Assembly: GCF_024347615.1 (NCBI RefSeq)
Contig: NZ_AP025508.1
Coordinates: forward strand, 1,674,001 to 1,738,000
Source: Vibrio splendidus
Lineage (GTDB): Bacteria; Pseudomonadota; Gammaproteobacteria; Enterobacterales; Vibrionaceae
Reading direction: 5' to 3'
Length of the DNA: 64,000 nt
Shown: positions 16,049 to 25,055 of the stretch, piece by piece
Position numbering within the stretch: the stretch's first letter is position 1
How the letters are laid out: every line of letters starts with the position of its first letter
Made by a program: the position numbers and the translations under genes
The notes under the pieces: model-generated
Told to the model about the DNA's origin: nothing
What the model saw: the letters and a program-made list of their open reading frames with translations, nothing else
Databases searched by the model: none

Positions 16049-16386
16049 TAAGAGAGTTTACTTTAAGTAATACTGATGTTGCTTATGGCGGGAGAGTGAA
16101 GTAACGGCAAATTCAAAAGTTATGAACAAAGCTCTGGGTTTAGGTATGCTTATTAAGAACTTAACAGGTAGGTTATGTGAGGTAAGTGATTCCAGCCTGA
16201 TTTTAAGTAATAACGTAGTGATAGCGTCTTATGCTATCCAAATTGTCTATGAGGTTCGTATCTATGCAGTTTCTGGACATTTCCGTGTTTAGTTATGTAC
16301 TAATTTAGCTTCACACGGATAACTTTTCGTATTGAAAAATCACTTAGTGAGTTGTCCAGTATTGCTGGAGCAGATCAATTCCGCAC
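16049..16386. other. Noncoding gap after the XRE gene
   Basis: No supported gene. A 56-codon open frame (16122-16292, plus) starts at ATG but has no ribosome site and no recognisable features. The gap also contains one of the recurrent TTCTGGACA words (16271-16279). Confidence 0.4.
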
Positions 16387-16713
16387 CTATTGGTAAATAT
16401 TACAACCCGTTTGCTGGAAAATTAACTTGGTAACTTCTGGTTTTGATTTTGTGTTAGGTTTAAGTAATTGGAACATGTCCACATTACCCATTGCATACCC
16501 ACCACCATAAGTCATGGCACCTAGAACTTTATCTTGCCCTTCACTTCTATCGAGGGCAGATGCTAGCTTTGTTTGATCAACTTTTATGGAAGCGATTTTA
16601 GCTAAGCCCGCACACATTCCAATTTTGCTATTGTGGTCAAAAGCAGGCGTAGAGGCTATAGAAGAGAATGAGAGCCCAAGTAAAATAGGCGAGATTAAGG
16701 CACTAGGTTTCAT
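16387..16713 (-). CDS. Small secreted hypothetical protein
   Basis: A 108-residue protein with a signal peptide (residues 1-21, ending SIAS) and two cysteines in the mature part (CAGLAK; TGCNIYQ at the C-terminus). The mature part is small and mostly helical (KIASIKVDQTKLASALDRSE), with a glycine-rich MTYGGGYAMGN. The start is placed at the Met directly before the signal peptide; the frame is open 20 codons further upstream. I do not recognise the family. It is isolated between two noncoding gaps. Confidence 0.5.
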   Translation of the reverse strand: MKPSALISPILLGLSFSSIASTPAFDHNSKIGMCAGLAKIASIKVDQTKLASALDRSEGQDKVLGAMTYGGGYAMGNVDMFQLLKPNTKSKPEVTKLIFQQTGCNIYQ

Positions 16714-17080
16714 TACTATCCCTACAATTTTAGTATCGTACCGGCACGAATTGATGTATTTAGCATATCTCAAGAACCTTACCTAGCCAACTGAAAAGCA
16801 TACATAATGCAGTTCAAATCCAATTTCTAGTTGAAAACCGTGCAAGCACACATTGCTTCCGATTCAAGGCTCGTTATCAGTCAAAAACTTCCCTTTAGTT
16901 CTCTACTATTCAATGGCCTAGAACTAGTTGAACAAAATATTCGTGCGTAACTGTTATTGAAAGTCAGTCTGTTGTGGACTAGAAAATTTAGCTACGTTGT
17001 TGGAACTCTAGGCATGAGGAAAAGTAAGTCAAATAGCAGGGCTTGAACTTGCGCTCAACTCTCTTCCTAACGCGCAATGG

Positions 17081-17104
17081 GGCACTTTCGAGCTAGAAAG
17101 TGCC
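17081..17104. repeat. GGCACTTTC hairpin, copy 2 of a dispersed element
   Basis: GGCACTTTC and GAAAGTGCC pair around GAGCTA, followed by ACGGGTAAG. It matches the hairpin and 3' flank at 12399-12420 and is preceded by the same TGGGG. Confidence 0.65.
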
Positions 17105-17141
17105 ACGGGTAAGTTGTGATCACGGGTAAGATTCAGACTAA

Positions 17142-17219
17142 GAAGGTGCTGGATATGTTCGTGCCAGTAAATCTGCTAATGAAGCTATTGGCGGATTAGT
17201 TGATGCATGGACAAGATAA
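17142..17219 (+). pseudogene. Possible C-terminal gene remnant
   Basis: The frame encodes EGAGYVRASKSANEAIGG then LVDAWTR and a stop, which looks like a real protein tail by composition. A stop codon lies immediately upstream and there is no start, so this would be a decayed fragment. Origin unknown; chance cannot be excluded. Confidence 0.25.
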
Positions 17220-17290
17220 CGTCGCCAGCATAGACGCAGCATTTCAGCTTCCTGTTGATTGGCCTTATTAGTATTATTCTGGACAAAGGA

Positions 17291-17803
17291 TTATGAGTTA
17301 AACGCATTGATTCTACTCTGCAAATCTTCATGGACCTCTTGTGCATTCGTAACTAAAAAGTTGCTACAGTTAATCATTCCATTTTGAGCATCAGCCTTAA
17401 CCAATGACCTCATATTTGATTTGATTTTGTTAAATGTGCCTGGCTCATATTTTTCCTGAAGTGAGTCGAGTAAATGACTGATTCTTGGCTCAAAATCTTT
17501 GCCGTACACTGAAACCAGATATGGGAATACTTCTTCGTCAAGTATAGGACGACCAGTGATTTCTTCGCCGATACCTACAGCGTAGACAAGGCTTTCCCAA
17601 GTAATCACAGAGAATTTGTTCTCATATGTTTTTTCAATTAAGGATATTTGTGGTTTTAAGAAAAAACTACCTTTTTCAATAACCTTTTCAATTGGAACCA
17701 TGCCCCCTTTTAGGGCTACTACAGCACCGCGAAGAACGCCAAAAAGCAATGAAATTGGTAATAATATTAGCGTTAAAATTACGGTAAATATTCTAGTGAT
17801 CAT
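17291..17803 (-). CDS. Membrane-anchored hypothetical protein
   Basis: A 170-residue protein with one strong N-terminal membrane segment (residues 4-30, rich in Ile, Leu and Val), followed by a soluble helical domain (about 45-165). No cysteine cluster or enzymatic motif is visible. Its start overlaps the end of the 82-residue gene by 11 bases, so the two are translationally coupled and probably act together. I do not recognise either family. A two-gene unit of a small acidic protein and a membrane protein recalls effector or immunity pairs, but that is speculation. Confidence 0.55.
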   Translation of the reverse strand: MITRIFTVILTLILLPISLLFGVLRGAVVALKGGMVPIEKVIEKGSFFLKPQISLIEKTYENKFSVITWESLVYAVGIGEEITGRPILDEEVFPYLVSVYGKDFEPRISHLLDSLQEKYEPGTFNKIKSNMRSLVKADAQNGMINCSNFLVTNAQEVHEDLQSRINAFNS

Positions 17804-18041
17804 TTGTTACCTCATCAGATAATTCACTGTACAGGAAGTCCACATGCTTTTTATTAACAGTCAAGACATTCCCCGTTAGTAACATCATATCGATAAGATC
17901 TATTAGTTCTTGCTTGAAGTCATCGGGCACATCATCAGGGCTTACCCCTCTCAATAGAGTATTTAGTTCTTTATTTTCCTCTTCGAAGAACTCATCTTTA
18001 TCCTTGACTAAGCTCATTAGAGCATTCAAATCATTTTTCAT
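17793..18041 (-). CDS. Small acidic hypothetical protein
   Basis: An 82-residue, strongly acidic, predicted all-helical protein (EFFEEENKELNTLL; VPDDFKQELIDLIDMMLL). It has no signal peptide or membrane segment. It is the first gene of a two-gene unit, overlapping the membrane protein gene by 11 bases. Family unknown. Confidence 0.5.
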   Translation of the reverse strand: MKNDLNALMSLVKDKDEFFEEENKELNTLLRGVSPDDVPDDFKQELIDLIDMMLLTGNVLTVNKKHVDFLYSELSDEVTNDH

Positions 18042-18497
18042 GTCGTATTCCTATATACTATGAAACTTAGACAATAACATTTAATGGTACGACATCTCAA
18101 ATGTAACTGACACTAAAAGTGCAAAGTTCAGTACACACTATTTTTTATTGGGTAGAGCCTTGGCCTATAACATAGCATTCCAGGAAAATGAGAAATCGCA
18201 CTAACTCATTCCCTTTATCGATGTTGCGAACAACCTGTAACGCATTGATATGTTGGGATAAATTTCAGGGTATGCCGACAAGATAAGAAGTGCCAGAATT
18301 ATAACTAGGTTGTTTTCGAGCACTTTGTGACAACGCTCATTAATCCTGCCCAGACGTTGATTATCTAAGTTGTCTTCAATGCTCTGGGGGCACTAGTTTT
18401 TGTATCGCAAAATTTTTGGCTCACCATATGTGCCCTGTGGAAGAAACATGTAATGGGGCATACCTGAGCTAGCCATATCAACTACCCCTTAAGCTTA
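18042..18497. other. Noncoding gap
   Basis: No supported gene. Near 18450-18470 lies ATGGGGCATACCTGAGCTAG, similar to the segment before the hairpin at 12399, which suggests a third degenerate copy of the same dispersed element. Confidence 0.4.
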
Positions 18498-19994
18498 CTA
18501 TTCGTCAAAAGAAACAGCGTATTCTACCCAGTCTATATAATCACTTTTCTTGGCTGCTAGCCCTAGAAAGTTTAATTGAATATAGTTCTTTTCACCTGCA
18601 TCGTAGTCGTCTCCTCTAGAGTTTGCACGTAAGGATCGCTCTTCAGAACTCTTATCACCATACGATTTAAATGAGCTGTACTTATCCATGCAATACAACA
18701 TCTCATACAAGCTGAAATCCACTGCTTCCGTATCTTCAATCGCTACAAAGTACCCCGAGTTGCCACGATGTAAGGGTAAGGATGTTTTATCTAAGCCAGC
18801 ACTCTCCATTACTTTTTGGAGTGTTGTTGCGTTAATATCAGACCCTACCCAACATTCATACACACTATAGTGTTTGTCCCTTAGCGCAAACAACGTTAGG
18901 AGTAAGTACGGGTTCATCGACTTATCAGCACTACTAAGTACCGCTAAAAACTTATCAGCTAACTGTTCTGTATCTCTTAAAGACAAGTTAAATCTACCCG
19001 CAACTATGGATATTAGATTCCATAAGTTTCCGCCCACCTCAATAGCAGGGGCATAGCTATTCCAACTAGGTTTTATCGCATAATCCTCACCAATCATATT
19101 CTTAACAAACTCATATCTCGACTTAGAAATCGGTAGAGAGTAGCGTCGACGAAAAAATCGTCCGAGGTATGTTTGCGCATCGAATCCTTCACCGTAAACA
19201 GCCTTAACCGCGTGTTGTAGTTGCGCAGTATCCGTCGCCACAACAAAAACAATATCCTCCAGCTCAAAGAAGTGCTTAATTACCTCTAGCATCTCGACAG
19301 CGTAACTTGGGCGGCAGCGGTCTAACTCATCGATAAATACAAACGCAGGTATCTGTAGGTTCTTCTTTGGGTCGATAGCTTTAATTAGAGATTTGATGTC
19401 TTCACGAAGATATTCGACGGTCTTTAACTTCTCGTTGTGGTCATCAACTAAACACTTGGCTAGTGCCGCACCAGCTTCACCGCTCAAGTTATATAGGTCT
19501 GTGTTCAACGAGTCGTTGTCATCCTTTGGGTTAATCTCGTCGATGTTCATACCCGTAGCTTTCTTAATTAAGCCTTTAGCTAGTAGTGGTGCTGCAGCCT
19601 TAAAGAAACGAGTAGCTTTATTTTTCAGCGCTATCGCCTTCTGATTCCCATCAGGTAGGTGTACTTCAAGAGCGTTAATAATAGACGAGATAACCGTCAA
19701 CATAGGGTCGTCTGAATAGTCCTGCTTCCATGCATCGACATACACAACAGGATGCTTTTCTTTGATGCTATCTATCCAACGATTGATGAAATAGGTCTTT
19801 CCTGCTCCCCACTGTGCGTTCAGATTAAGAACGTAACCATTCTGTGATGAGTTATCGACAAGGTAGCCATGTAGAAATTTAGCGTACTTACCTCTGTGTA
19901 ACGTATCTATAGGGAAAAGCTCTATTGGATTTCCTTCACTGTCTTCACCTAGTACGGGTTCTTTCCAATCAAAATTAATATCGCCACCTGCCAT
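18498..19994 (-). CDS. KAP-family P-loop NTPase
   Basis: A 498-residue KAP NTPase. Walker A is WGAGKT (residues 62-67) in LNLNAQWGAGKTYFINRWID; Walker B is FVFIDELDRCRPSYAVEMLE (219-238), the family signature. It continues with FVVATDTAQLQHAVKAVYG and FDAQTYLGRFFRRRYSLP. Many KAP NTPases have membrane helices between the Walker motifs; here that region (about 125-150) is only moderately hydrophobic, so the protein is probably soluble. KAP NTPases are frequent in phage-defence islands, alone or with a partner. No partner gene is contiguous here. Confidence 0.88.
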   Translation of the reverse strand: MAGGDINFDWKEPVLGEDSEGNPIELFPIDTLHRGKYAKFLHGYLVDNSSQNGYVLNLNAQWGAGKTYFINRWIDSIKEKHPVVYVDAWKQDYSDDPMLTVISSIINALEVHLPDGNQKAIALKNKATRFFKAAAPLLAKGLIKKATGMNIDEINPKDDNDSLNTDLYNLSGEAGAALAKCLVDDHNEKLKTVEYLREDIKSLIKAIDPKKNLQIPAFVFIDELDRCRPSYAVEMLEVIKHFFELEDIVFVVATDTAQLQHAVKAVYGEGFDAQTYLGRFFRRRYSLPISKSRYEFVKNMIGEDYAIKPSWNSYAPAIEVGGNLWNLISIVAGRFNLSLRDTEQLADKFLAVLSSADKSMNPYLLLTLFALRDKHYSVYECWVGSDINATTLQKVMESAGLDKTSLPLHRGNSGYFVAIEDTEAVDFSLYEMLYCMDKYSSFKSYGDKSSEERSLRANSRGDDYDAGEKNYIQLNFLGLAAKKSDYIDWVEYAVSFDE

Positions 19995-20510
19995 CTGTAA
20001 ACCACCAACTTTTTAATAACTTAGTCGACACATACTAAAGAAGATGAATATATTTACTATGACAATGATTGGATAATAAGAACTTAACAGCATTACAGTA
20101 TGACCGTCGTGGCACGTCAAATCTGGCCTTGCAGTTTAGGGCCTTGATATTAGATTTAATAGTGAAGAATCAACTTACTTTCATTAGTACATAGCGCGGT
20201 TGTAGCTCGTCTTGGGGCATAGGTGTTCTAGAGGTCATCTGCTTGCTCTCGTGTGTCACGATCCTCGGTGAAGCAGGCCTCTTTATCGAACTGTGACAAA
20301 CCCCAGCATATGAGCGCCGTATAATAAATGACCATCTTAACTCAACCATTACACGGTTAGCCATAGTGATGAATCTAGTTTAATAAAGTAGTCCTCAGCC
20401 AACCTTAAAATCAATTCAGTGCTTAACCACGCTCAAAGACAACTCATCAACAATTACCGTACAATGGTTGCAACTTTCGAAATACATCAACTTTAAACTG
20501 GCTGCGTACA
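19995..20510. other. Noncoding divergent region between KAP NTPase and helicase-nuclease
   Basis: About 515 bases that must hold the divergent promoters for the KAP gene (minus) and the helicase gene (plus). A 64-codon minus frame (20170-20364) has no clear features and is not called. No repeat found. Confidence 0.4.
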
Positions 20511-23384
20511 ATGATTTTGTGGACTCTTACTTCTAACCCAATTGCCCGTCTCTTTAACAAAGAGATCGAGGTTATAGTAGATGACAATGGAATTCGTGTT
20601 ATTGAAAGAGGGAATGAAGTGCGTTTTGATTGGCATCACCTCGATTGTCCACCGCATCTCACTCTTTCAATAGACGGCGGGTGTTTGGCTTTGCTATCAC
20701 GCGGTCAAACATATCGCTATCGAATGCTGGGCTATCTAACTCCTTATCAGTATTCAAAAGAACTGTTTCCATTGTGGGCAAATCAAAGTGCGGAGCGCTT
20801 GCAAGACTTCCTAAATGATGCCTACAAAAAATGTACATCTAGTTTCCTTAGAGATTCTTCAATTGAACAAATTCAGTCGGTTGTGAGTCTTGAAATAAAG
20901 CGTTGGAAAGGCTGGAAAAAGGTACAAGGTCTTTCAGAACTGGCAAAGAAAACGGCATCACAACTTACTAACATCCAAAACTGGGATGCTTCGGATATAG
21001 ATAAGATACGCAATCGTTATGTCGCAAAACAACTTGCTCAATTTGAATCGTTCTTTGATGGTGTTGAATCGAATCCTCTGACAAATAAGCAGAGAATTGC
21101 TTGTGTGACTGATAACGACAATAACCTTCTACTTGCTGGTGCTGGCACGGGTAAAACAAGTGTCATGGTCGGAAGAACAGGTTATCTAGTTAACAGCGGC
21201 CAAGCTAGATCAAATGATATTTTGTTGCTTGCTTATGGACGTATTGCCGCCCAGGAGATGGATGAAAGAATCAAGGATAAATTAGGCTTCGATGATGTGA
21301 AAGCGAGTACATTTCACAGTCTAGGCGTGAAGATTATCTCTGCTGTTGAGGGTAAAGCACCGAGCTTGTCCAAGCTCGAAGATAGTGCCAAAGTTAAAGC
21401 CAAATGGATGAATGATGAAATCGAGAAATTGATGCTCGATAGTCTCTACAAAAAAAACTTACTCGATTATTTCAGTTCATATTACTACGTCGATAAAAAC
21501 CCTTGGGATTTTGAATCTCAAGGAGCACATCTTAAGTATCTAAATGATAACGACATCCGCTCAATGAGGGGAGAGCAAGTTAAAAGCTATGGTGAGCTAG
21601 TGATTGCGAACTGGTTGTTGCGTAAGGGCATCAACTATGAATATGAAGCTAAATATCGATTTGATGTTGCAACCAGTGAATATCGTCAGTATGAACCAGA
21701 TTTCTACCTTCCTGATTATGATATTTACATCGAATATTATGGCACCGATGAAAACGGAAACACGGCCCCTTATGTTGATAAGGAGAGTTATCACGCAAGT
21801 ATCAAGTGGAAACGGGAAACCCACAAGAAATATCAGACGGGTTATGTGGAGGTGTTCTACCATCAACATAAAAACGGAAAACTACTTACCGCGCTAGAAA
21901 AAGAACTGATTAAGCGCGGCGTAGAAACACAACCTGTATCTGATAACGCTCTGTTAGCTAACTTGGAGCAGCTAGGTCAAGTGACAGAATTAGCGAAACT
22001 GCTTGGAGCGTTAGTTGATATGTACAAAGCAGCGTGTCTGGATGAAGATGGTATAAACAAAATCATCAAAGAGTCGATAGATTCTAGACAAACAGCTAAA
22101 GCACTCGAACTATTAATGCCGTTATATCACAACTATGAAAAGTACCTTCGAGACCATCAAGTCATAGATTTTAACGATATGATCGGTAAAGCTTTACAGT
22201 ATGTTCAAACAGGTCAATTCCTGTCTCCTTGGAAGTACCTGCTGGTAGATGAATTCCAAGATATTTCAGAACCGAGGGCTAGGCTTGTTAAGGCACTACG
22301 TGATAGTTACCTTGGTTCATCATTGTTTTGTGTTGGTGATGATTGGCAAGCAATATACCGCTTTAGCGGAGCCGATGTACGACTTACTACAGAGTTTTCC
22401 AACTACTTCGGTTCAACTTCTGAAACTACGCTGGATATGACGTTTAGATTTAACAACTCTATTGGGGACGTAGCGACTCGATTCGTCACTCAAAACCCAG
22501 TTCAGTTGAACAAAAAGATCAACTCACTAGTCCATGTGAATACTCCTGCGGTAAGTATTGTTCGCCAAGGCAGTGATGAGGTTGGATTATCTGCGCTAGA
22601 AAAGACGCTTTCTTCAATATCAAACCAAGTACTGGCGTCCAAGAAGGCGAGTAAGAATAAGGTCTATTTTCTTGCTCGTTACTGGTATCAACTTCCTGAT
22701 TTGCATCAATTAAGAACCCTAAAACATAAATTTCCTACTTTGGAAATTGAAAACCAATCGTTCCATGCTTCAAAAGGAAAAGAAGCCGAATATGTCATAG
22801 TAATGGGGTTGAGCTCGGGAAAGCATGGATTTCCATCTCAAAAACAAACCCCACCGCTTATGGATGCACTGTTACCGCAAGGAGATAAGTTTGAACATGC
22901 CGAAGAGCGTCGTTTGTTCTATGTTGCTCTAACCCGAGCAAAACACCGTGCTTATCTACTCGTTGATATGATGGATGCTAGTGAGTTTGTAACAGAGTTG
23001 GTTCAAGAAAGATATCCAGTGGAAACTAATGAATTTGATGCTTCACTTATTCAGCAGCAAGCTGAAAAGATTTCATGTCACCAATGCGGTGAGGGCACAT
23101 TAAGGTTGAAAGTAGGGCAATATGGCAAATTTATGTCTTGTTCTCTCTACCCTAGATGCAAAAACAAAGAGACACCTTGCATCAAGTGTGGAAGCCCAAT
23201 GAGTCGAGATATCAAAAGTGGTCTTCAAGTATGTATAGATGAAAGCTGTAGTGATGAGCGTCCATTGTGTCAGAATTGTGGCAGTGAAATGAAGCTCTGG
23301 AAAGGAAAATACAGCGACTTCTGGGGGTGTTCTACTTACCGTAAAGGGATGGATGGCTCCTGTTCATATAAGCTGAAAGGGTAA
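20511..23384 (+). CDS. Helicase IV-like UvrD helicase with embedded nuclease and zinc ribbons
   Basis: A 957-residue SF1A helicase. The N-terminus (1-180) and helicase core match E. coli HelD: Walker A AGAGTGKT (209-216), LLVDEFQDIS (577-586), GDDWQAIYRFSGA, FHASKGKEAEYVI and YVALTRAKHR. HelD is about 684 residues; this one has two additions. First, an insertion near 358-470 (GELVIANWLL, then YEPDFYLPDYDIYIEYYG with Glu362, Asp397 and Glu408) that looks like a PD-(D/E)XK nuclease. Second, three Cys-x-x-Cys zinc-ribbon units at 856-952, as in topoisomerase I tails. Likely acts on foreign DNA. Convergent with Gabija. Confidence 0.85.
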   Translation: MILWTLTSNPIARLFNKEIEVIVDDNGIRVIERGNEVRFDWHHLDCPPHLTLSIDGGCLALLSRGQTYRYRMLGYLTPYQYSKELFPLWANQSAERLQDFLNDAYKKCTSSFLRDSSIEQIQSVVSLEIKRWKGWKKVQGLSELAKKTASQLTNIQNWDASDIDKIRNRYVAKQLAQFESFFDGVESNPLTNKQRIACVTDNDNNLLLAGAGTGKTSVMVGRTGYLVNSGQARSNDILLLAYGRIAAQEMDERIKDKLGFDDVKASTFHSLGVKIISAVEGKAPSLSKLEDSAKVKAKWMNDEIEKLMLDSLYKKNLLDYFSSYYYVDKNPWDFESQGAHLKYLNDNDIRSMRGEQVKSYGELVIANWLLRKGINYEYEAKYRFDVATSEYRQYEPDFYLPDYDIYIEYYGTDENGNTAPYVDKESYHASIKWKRETHKKYQTGYVEVFYHQHKNGKLLTALEKELIKRGVETQPVSDNALLANLEQLGQVTELAKLLGALVDMYKAACLDEDGINKIIKESIDSRQTAKALELLMPLYHNYEKYLRDHQVIDFNDMIGKALQYVQTGQFLSPWKYLLVDEFQDISEPRARLVKALRDSYLGSSLFCVGDDWQAIYRFSGADVRLTTEFSNYFGSTSETTLDMTFRFNNSIGDVATRFVTQNPVQLNKKINSLVHVNTPAVSIVRQGSDEVGLSALEKTLSSISNQVLASKKASKNKVYFLARYWYQLPDLHQLRTLKHKFPTLEIENQSFHASKGKEAEYVIVMGLSSGKHGFPSQKQTPPLMDALLPQGDKFEHAEERRLFYVALTRAKHRAYLLVDMMDASEFVTELVQERYPVETNEFDASLIQQQAEKISCHQCGEGTLRLKVGQYGKFMSCSLYPRCKNKETPCIKCGSPMSRDIKSGLQVCIDESCSDERPLCQNCGSEMKLWKGKYSDFWGCSTYRKGMDGSCSYKLKG

Positions 23385-23606
23385 CCCTGAGAATGAACTA
23401 GACATTGATTGGCACGCTAATCGAGCAATTATAGATAGAATTAATCTTTACGTAGATCTTTCTGCATGAAATGTTGCGTCGTTTAGCTAAATTTTGGACA
23501 ATTCTGTATTAGAGACCTCCCTAAATTAGCAATTCATGAATAACTAAAGGTATGGAAAATCTGGACAAAGCAGATTTTTGGCAATTATCTTTGGTTAATA
23601 CTATGT

Positions 23607-25055
23607 TCACTCTAATTTTTTCTTTGTTTTGTGGTTTGGATGATTTGGGTTTAACACTTCAAACCCAATAGATTCAAGGCTTTTAACAATGTCATCGTGG
23701 TTGTATTTGTTGCCAAGTAAATCCATGTCTACTGCAACAACAAGCTCTGACTCAGCCCTCGTTAATGCAACGTAAACTATATTCCAAGTCTTGTTGAACT
23801 TGGTTACAGCATCTTGCATTAAGCATTTGAAAATCGCTGGTGTTAAGACTAATACACAGACCTTAGACTCTAAGCCCTTAGTGCGCTGGATGCTGCTTAT
23901 TGTGTACTTAGCCGAGTTGTCCTTGGATGAACTATATTGCTCAGCAGTTCGACAAAGATTTTTAAACAACTCTTTTTCATACGGGATTTCGAGCTTGGCA
24001 AGAAATTTACGTATGGAACTGTTGTTGTCATTTTTGGACAGCAAAGATGCAAAGAAACGCTGTAATGAATATATGACCACCCCTTCTTCGTATTCGGGGA
24101 ATTTTACTGTAAGTAGCTCTTCTACCTCAGGGTCAAATTCGGGTAGTGATCCTGCTTGTTTAGTTGAGTAGTTACCTTCTTTTCTGAAGATGCTAACTAA
24201 ACTCCCACTCTCAATGTGATGGCTAAGTACAGTGTCATAATGGTCATCTTCTGTAGTGATGAATGTGAGGCGTCCTTCGACTTCAGACAAGCTCATCTGC
24301 TCTTGCCCTTTGGGGCAGAAGGTATTTGATAGATCAAGAATCCTCTGTGGAACTCTACGAGATGTCGTGATGTTCGGCAGCACTTTTACTTTTTTGTTGG
24401 CTTTGTTTTTTGCTAACCAACCTTTGAAATCTTTCGGATAATCAATTGCTTGCTTGGGATCGCCTACCATGTAAATATCAGCAGAGTTCTCGCCGATTTT
24501 TTGAAAAGCTTTAAGAGCGGTTTCGTCTAGATCCTGAGCTTCATCAAGGAAAATCTTGTCAATCGCACTGCTTAGGAGTTTATGAACTTTCCTAACTTTA
24601 GATTTCTTCTTCTGGCTGTTGTGTTTTGAATAGTTTTCATCGACAACTCTCCATGCAGCAGAATATGTTTCATCGACATGTATTACCCCAATTTTCTTTA
24701 GCCTTGAAATGGTGCTCTTGGCTTCTCTTTGTTTTTTCTCAGCAGACTTTCCAGCAGGAAAGTTTGAAAACGTTTTGCATTGTGAAGAGGTAGTGTGTAC
24801 TTCATTTAAAACAAAAGGAGAGTAAGGGTAAATGACCTCATTCAATAGAAACGTGTGAACTGTGCAAACTACGATATTGTCTGGCAAGTATCCTAATTGT
24901 CTGATAATCGCCTGAGAAATGTTCTGCGTGGCATTGTTGGTATAAGTAATCGCAAAGATTTTCTTATGCGATGTTGAGTCGTAGTGCGCAATGATCTTCT
25001 CAGCCAGACTATGAGTCTTACCTGCGCCAGCTCCAGCTATCTGAATCTCAATCAT
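23607..25055 (-). CDS. gajB: Gabija defence system, UvrD-like helicase GajB
   Basis: A 482-residue SF1 helicase: Walker A AGAGAGKTHS (7-16), KIFLDEAQD (167-175), VGDPKQAIDYP (197-207), SIQRTKGLES and NIVYVALTRAESEL near the C-terminus. Length agrees with known GajB (about 490). It overlaps the end of gajA by four bases (ATGA). In Gabija, GajB activates or senses DNA ends while GajA cuts phage DNA. All helicase motifs are present, so the system looks intact. Confidence 0.9.
   Translation of the reverse strand: MIEIQIAGAGAGKTHSLAEKIIAHYDSTSHKKIFAITYTNNATQNISQAIIRQLGYLPDNIVVCTVHTFLLNEVIYPYSPFVLNEVHTTSSQCKTFSNFPAGKSAEKKQREAKSTISRLKKIGVIHVDETYSAAWRVVDENYSKHNSQKKKSKVRKVHKLLSSAIDKIFLDEAQDLDETALKAFQKIGENSADIYMVGDPKQAIDYPKDFKGWLAKNKANKKVKVLPNITTSRRVPQRILDLSNTFCPKGQEQMSLSEVEGRLTFITTEDDHYDTVLSHHIESGSLVSIFRKEGNYSTKQAGSLPEFDPEVEELLTVKFPEYEEGVVIYSLQRFFASLLSKNDNNSSIRKFLAKLEIPYEKELFKNLCRTAEQYSSSKDNSAKYTISSIQRTKGLESKVCVLVLTPAIFKCLMQDAVTKFNKTWNIVYVALTRAESELVVAVDMDLLGNKYNHDDIVKSLESIGFEVLNPNHPNHKTKKKLE

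Larger units (their letters stand above)
16774..17290. other. Noncoding gap with hairpin repeat and a gene remnant
   Basis: No intact gene. It holds copy 2 of the GGCACTTT hairpin (17081-17104) and a 25-codon protein-like tail (17142-17219) with no start or upstream frame. A TTCTGGACAAA word lies at 17276-17286, at the end of the next gene. Confidence 0.45.

Noticed and set aside
16122..16292. 56-codon frame after the XRE gene
   Set aside because: No ribosome site and no signal, membrane or HTH features; likely chance.
20170..20364. 64-codon minus frame in the KAP/helicase divergent region
   Set aside because: Basic, low-complexity translation with no features; the region is more simply a promoter region.
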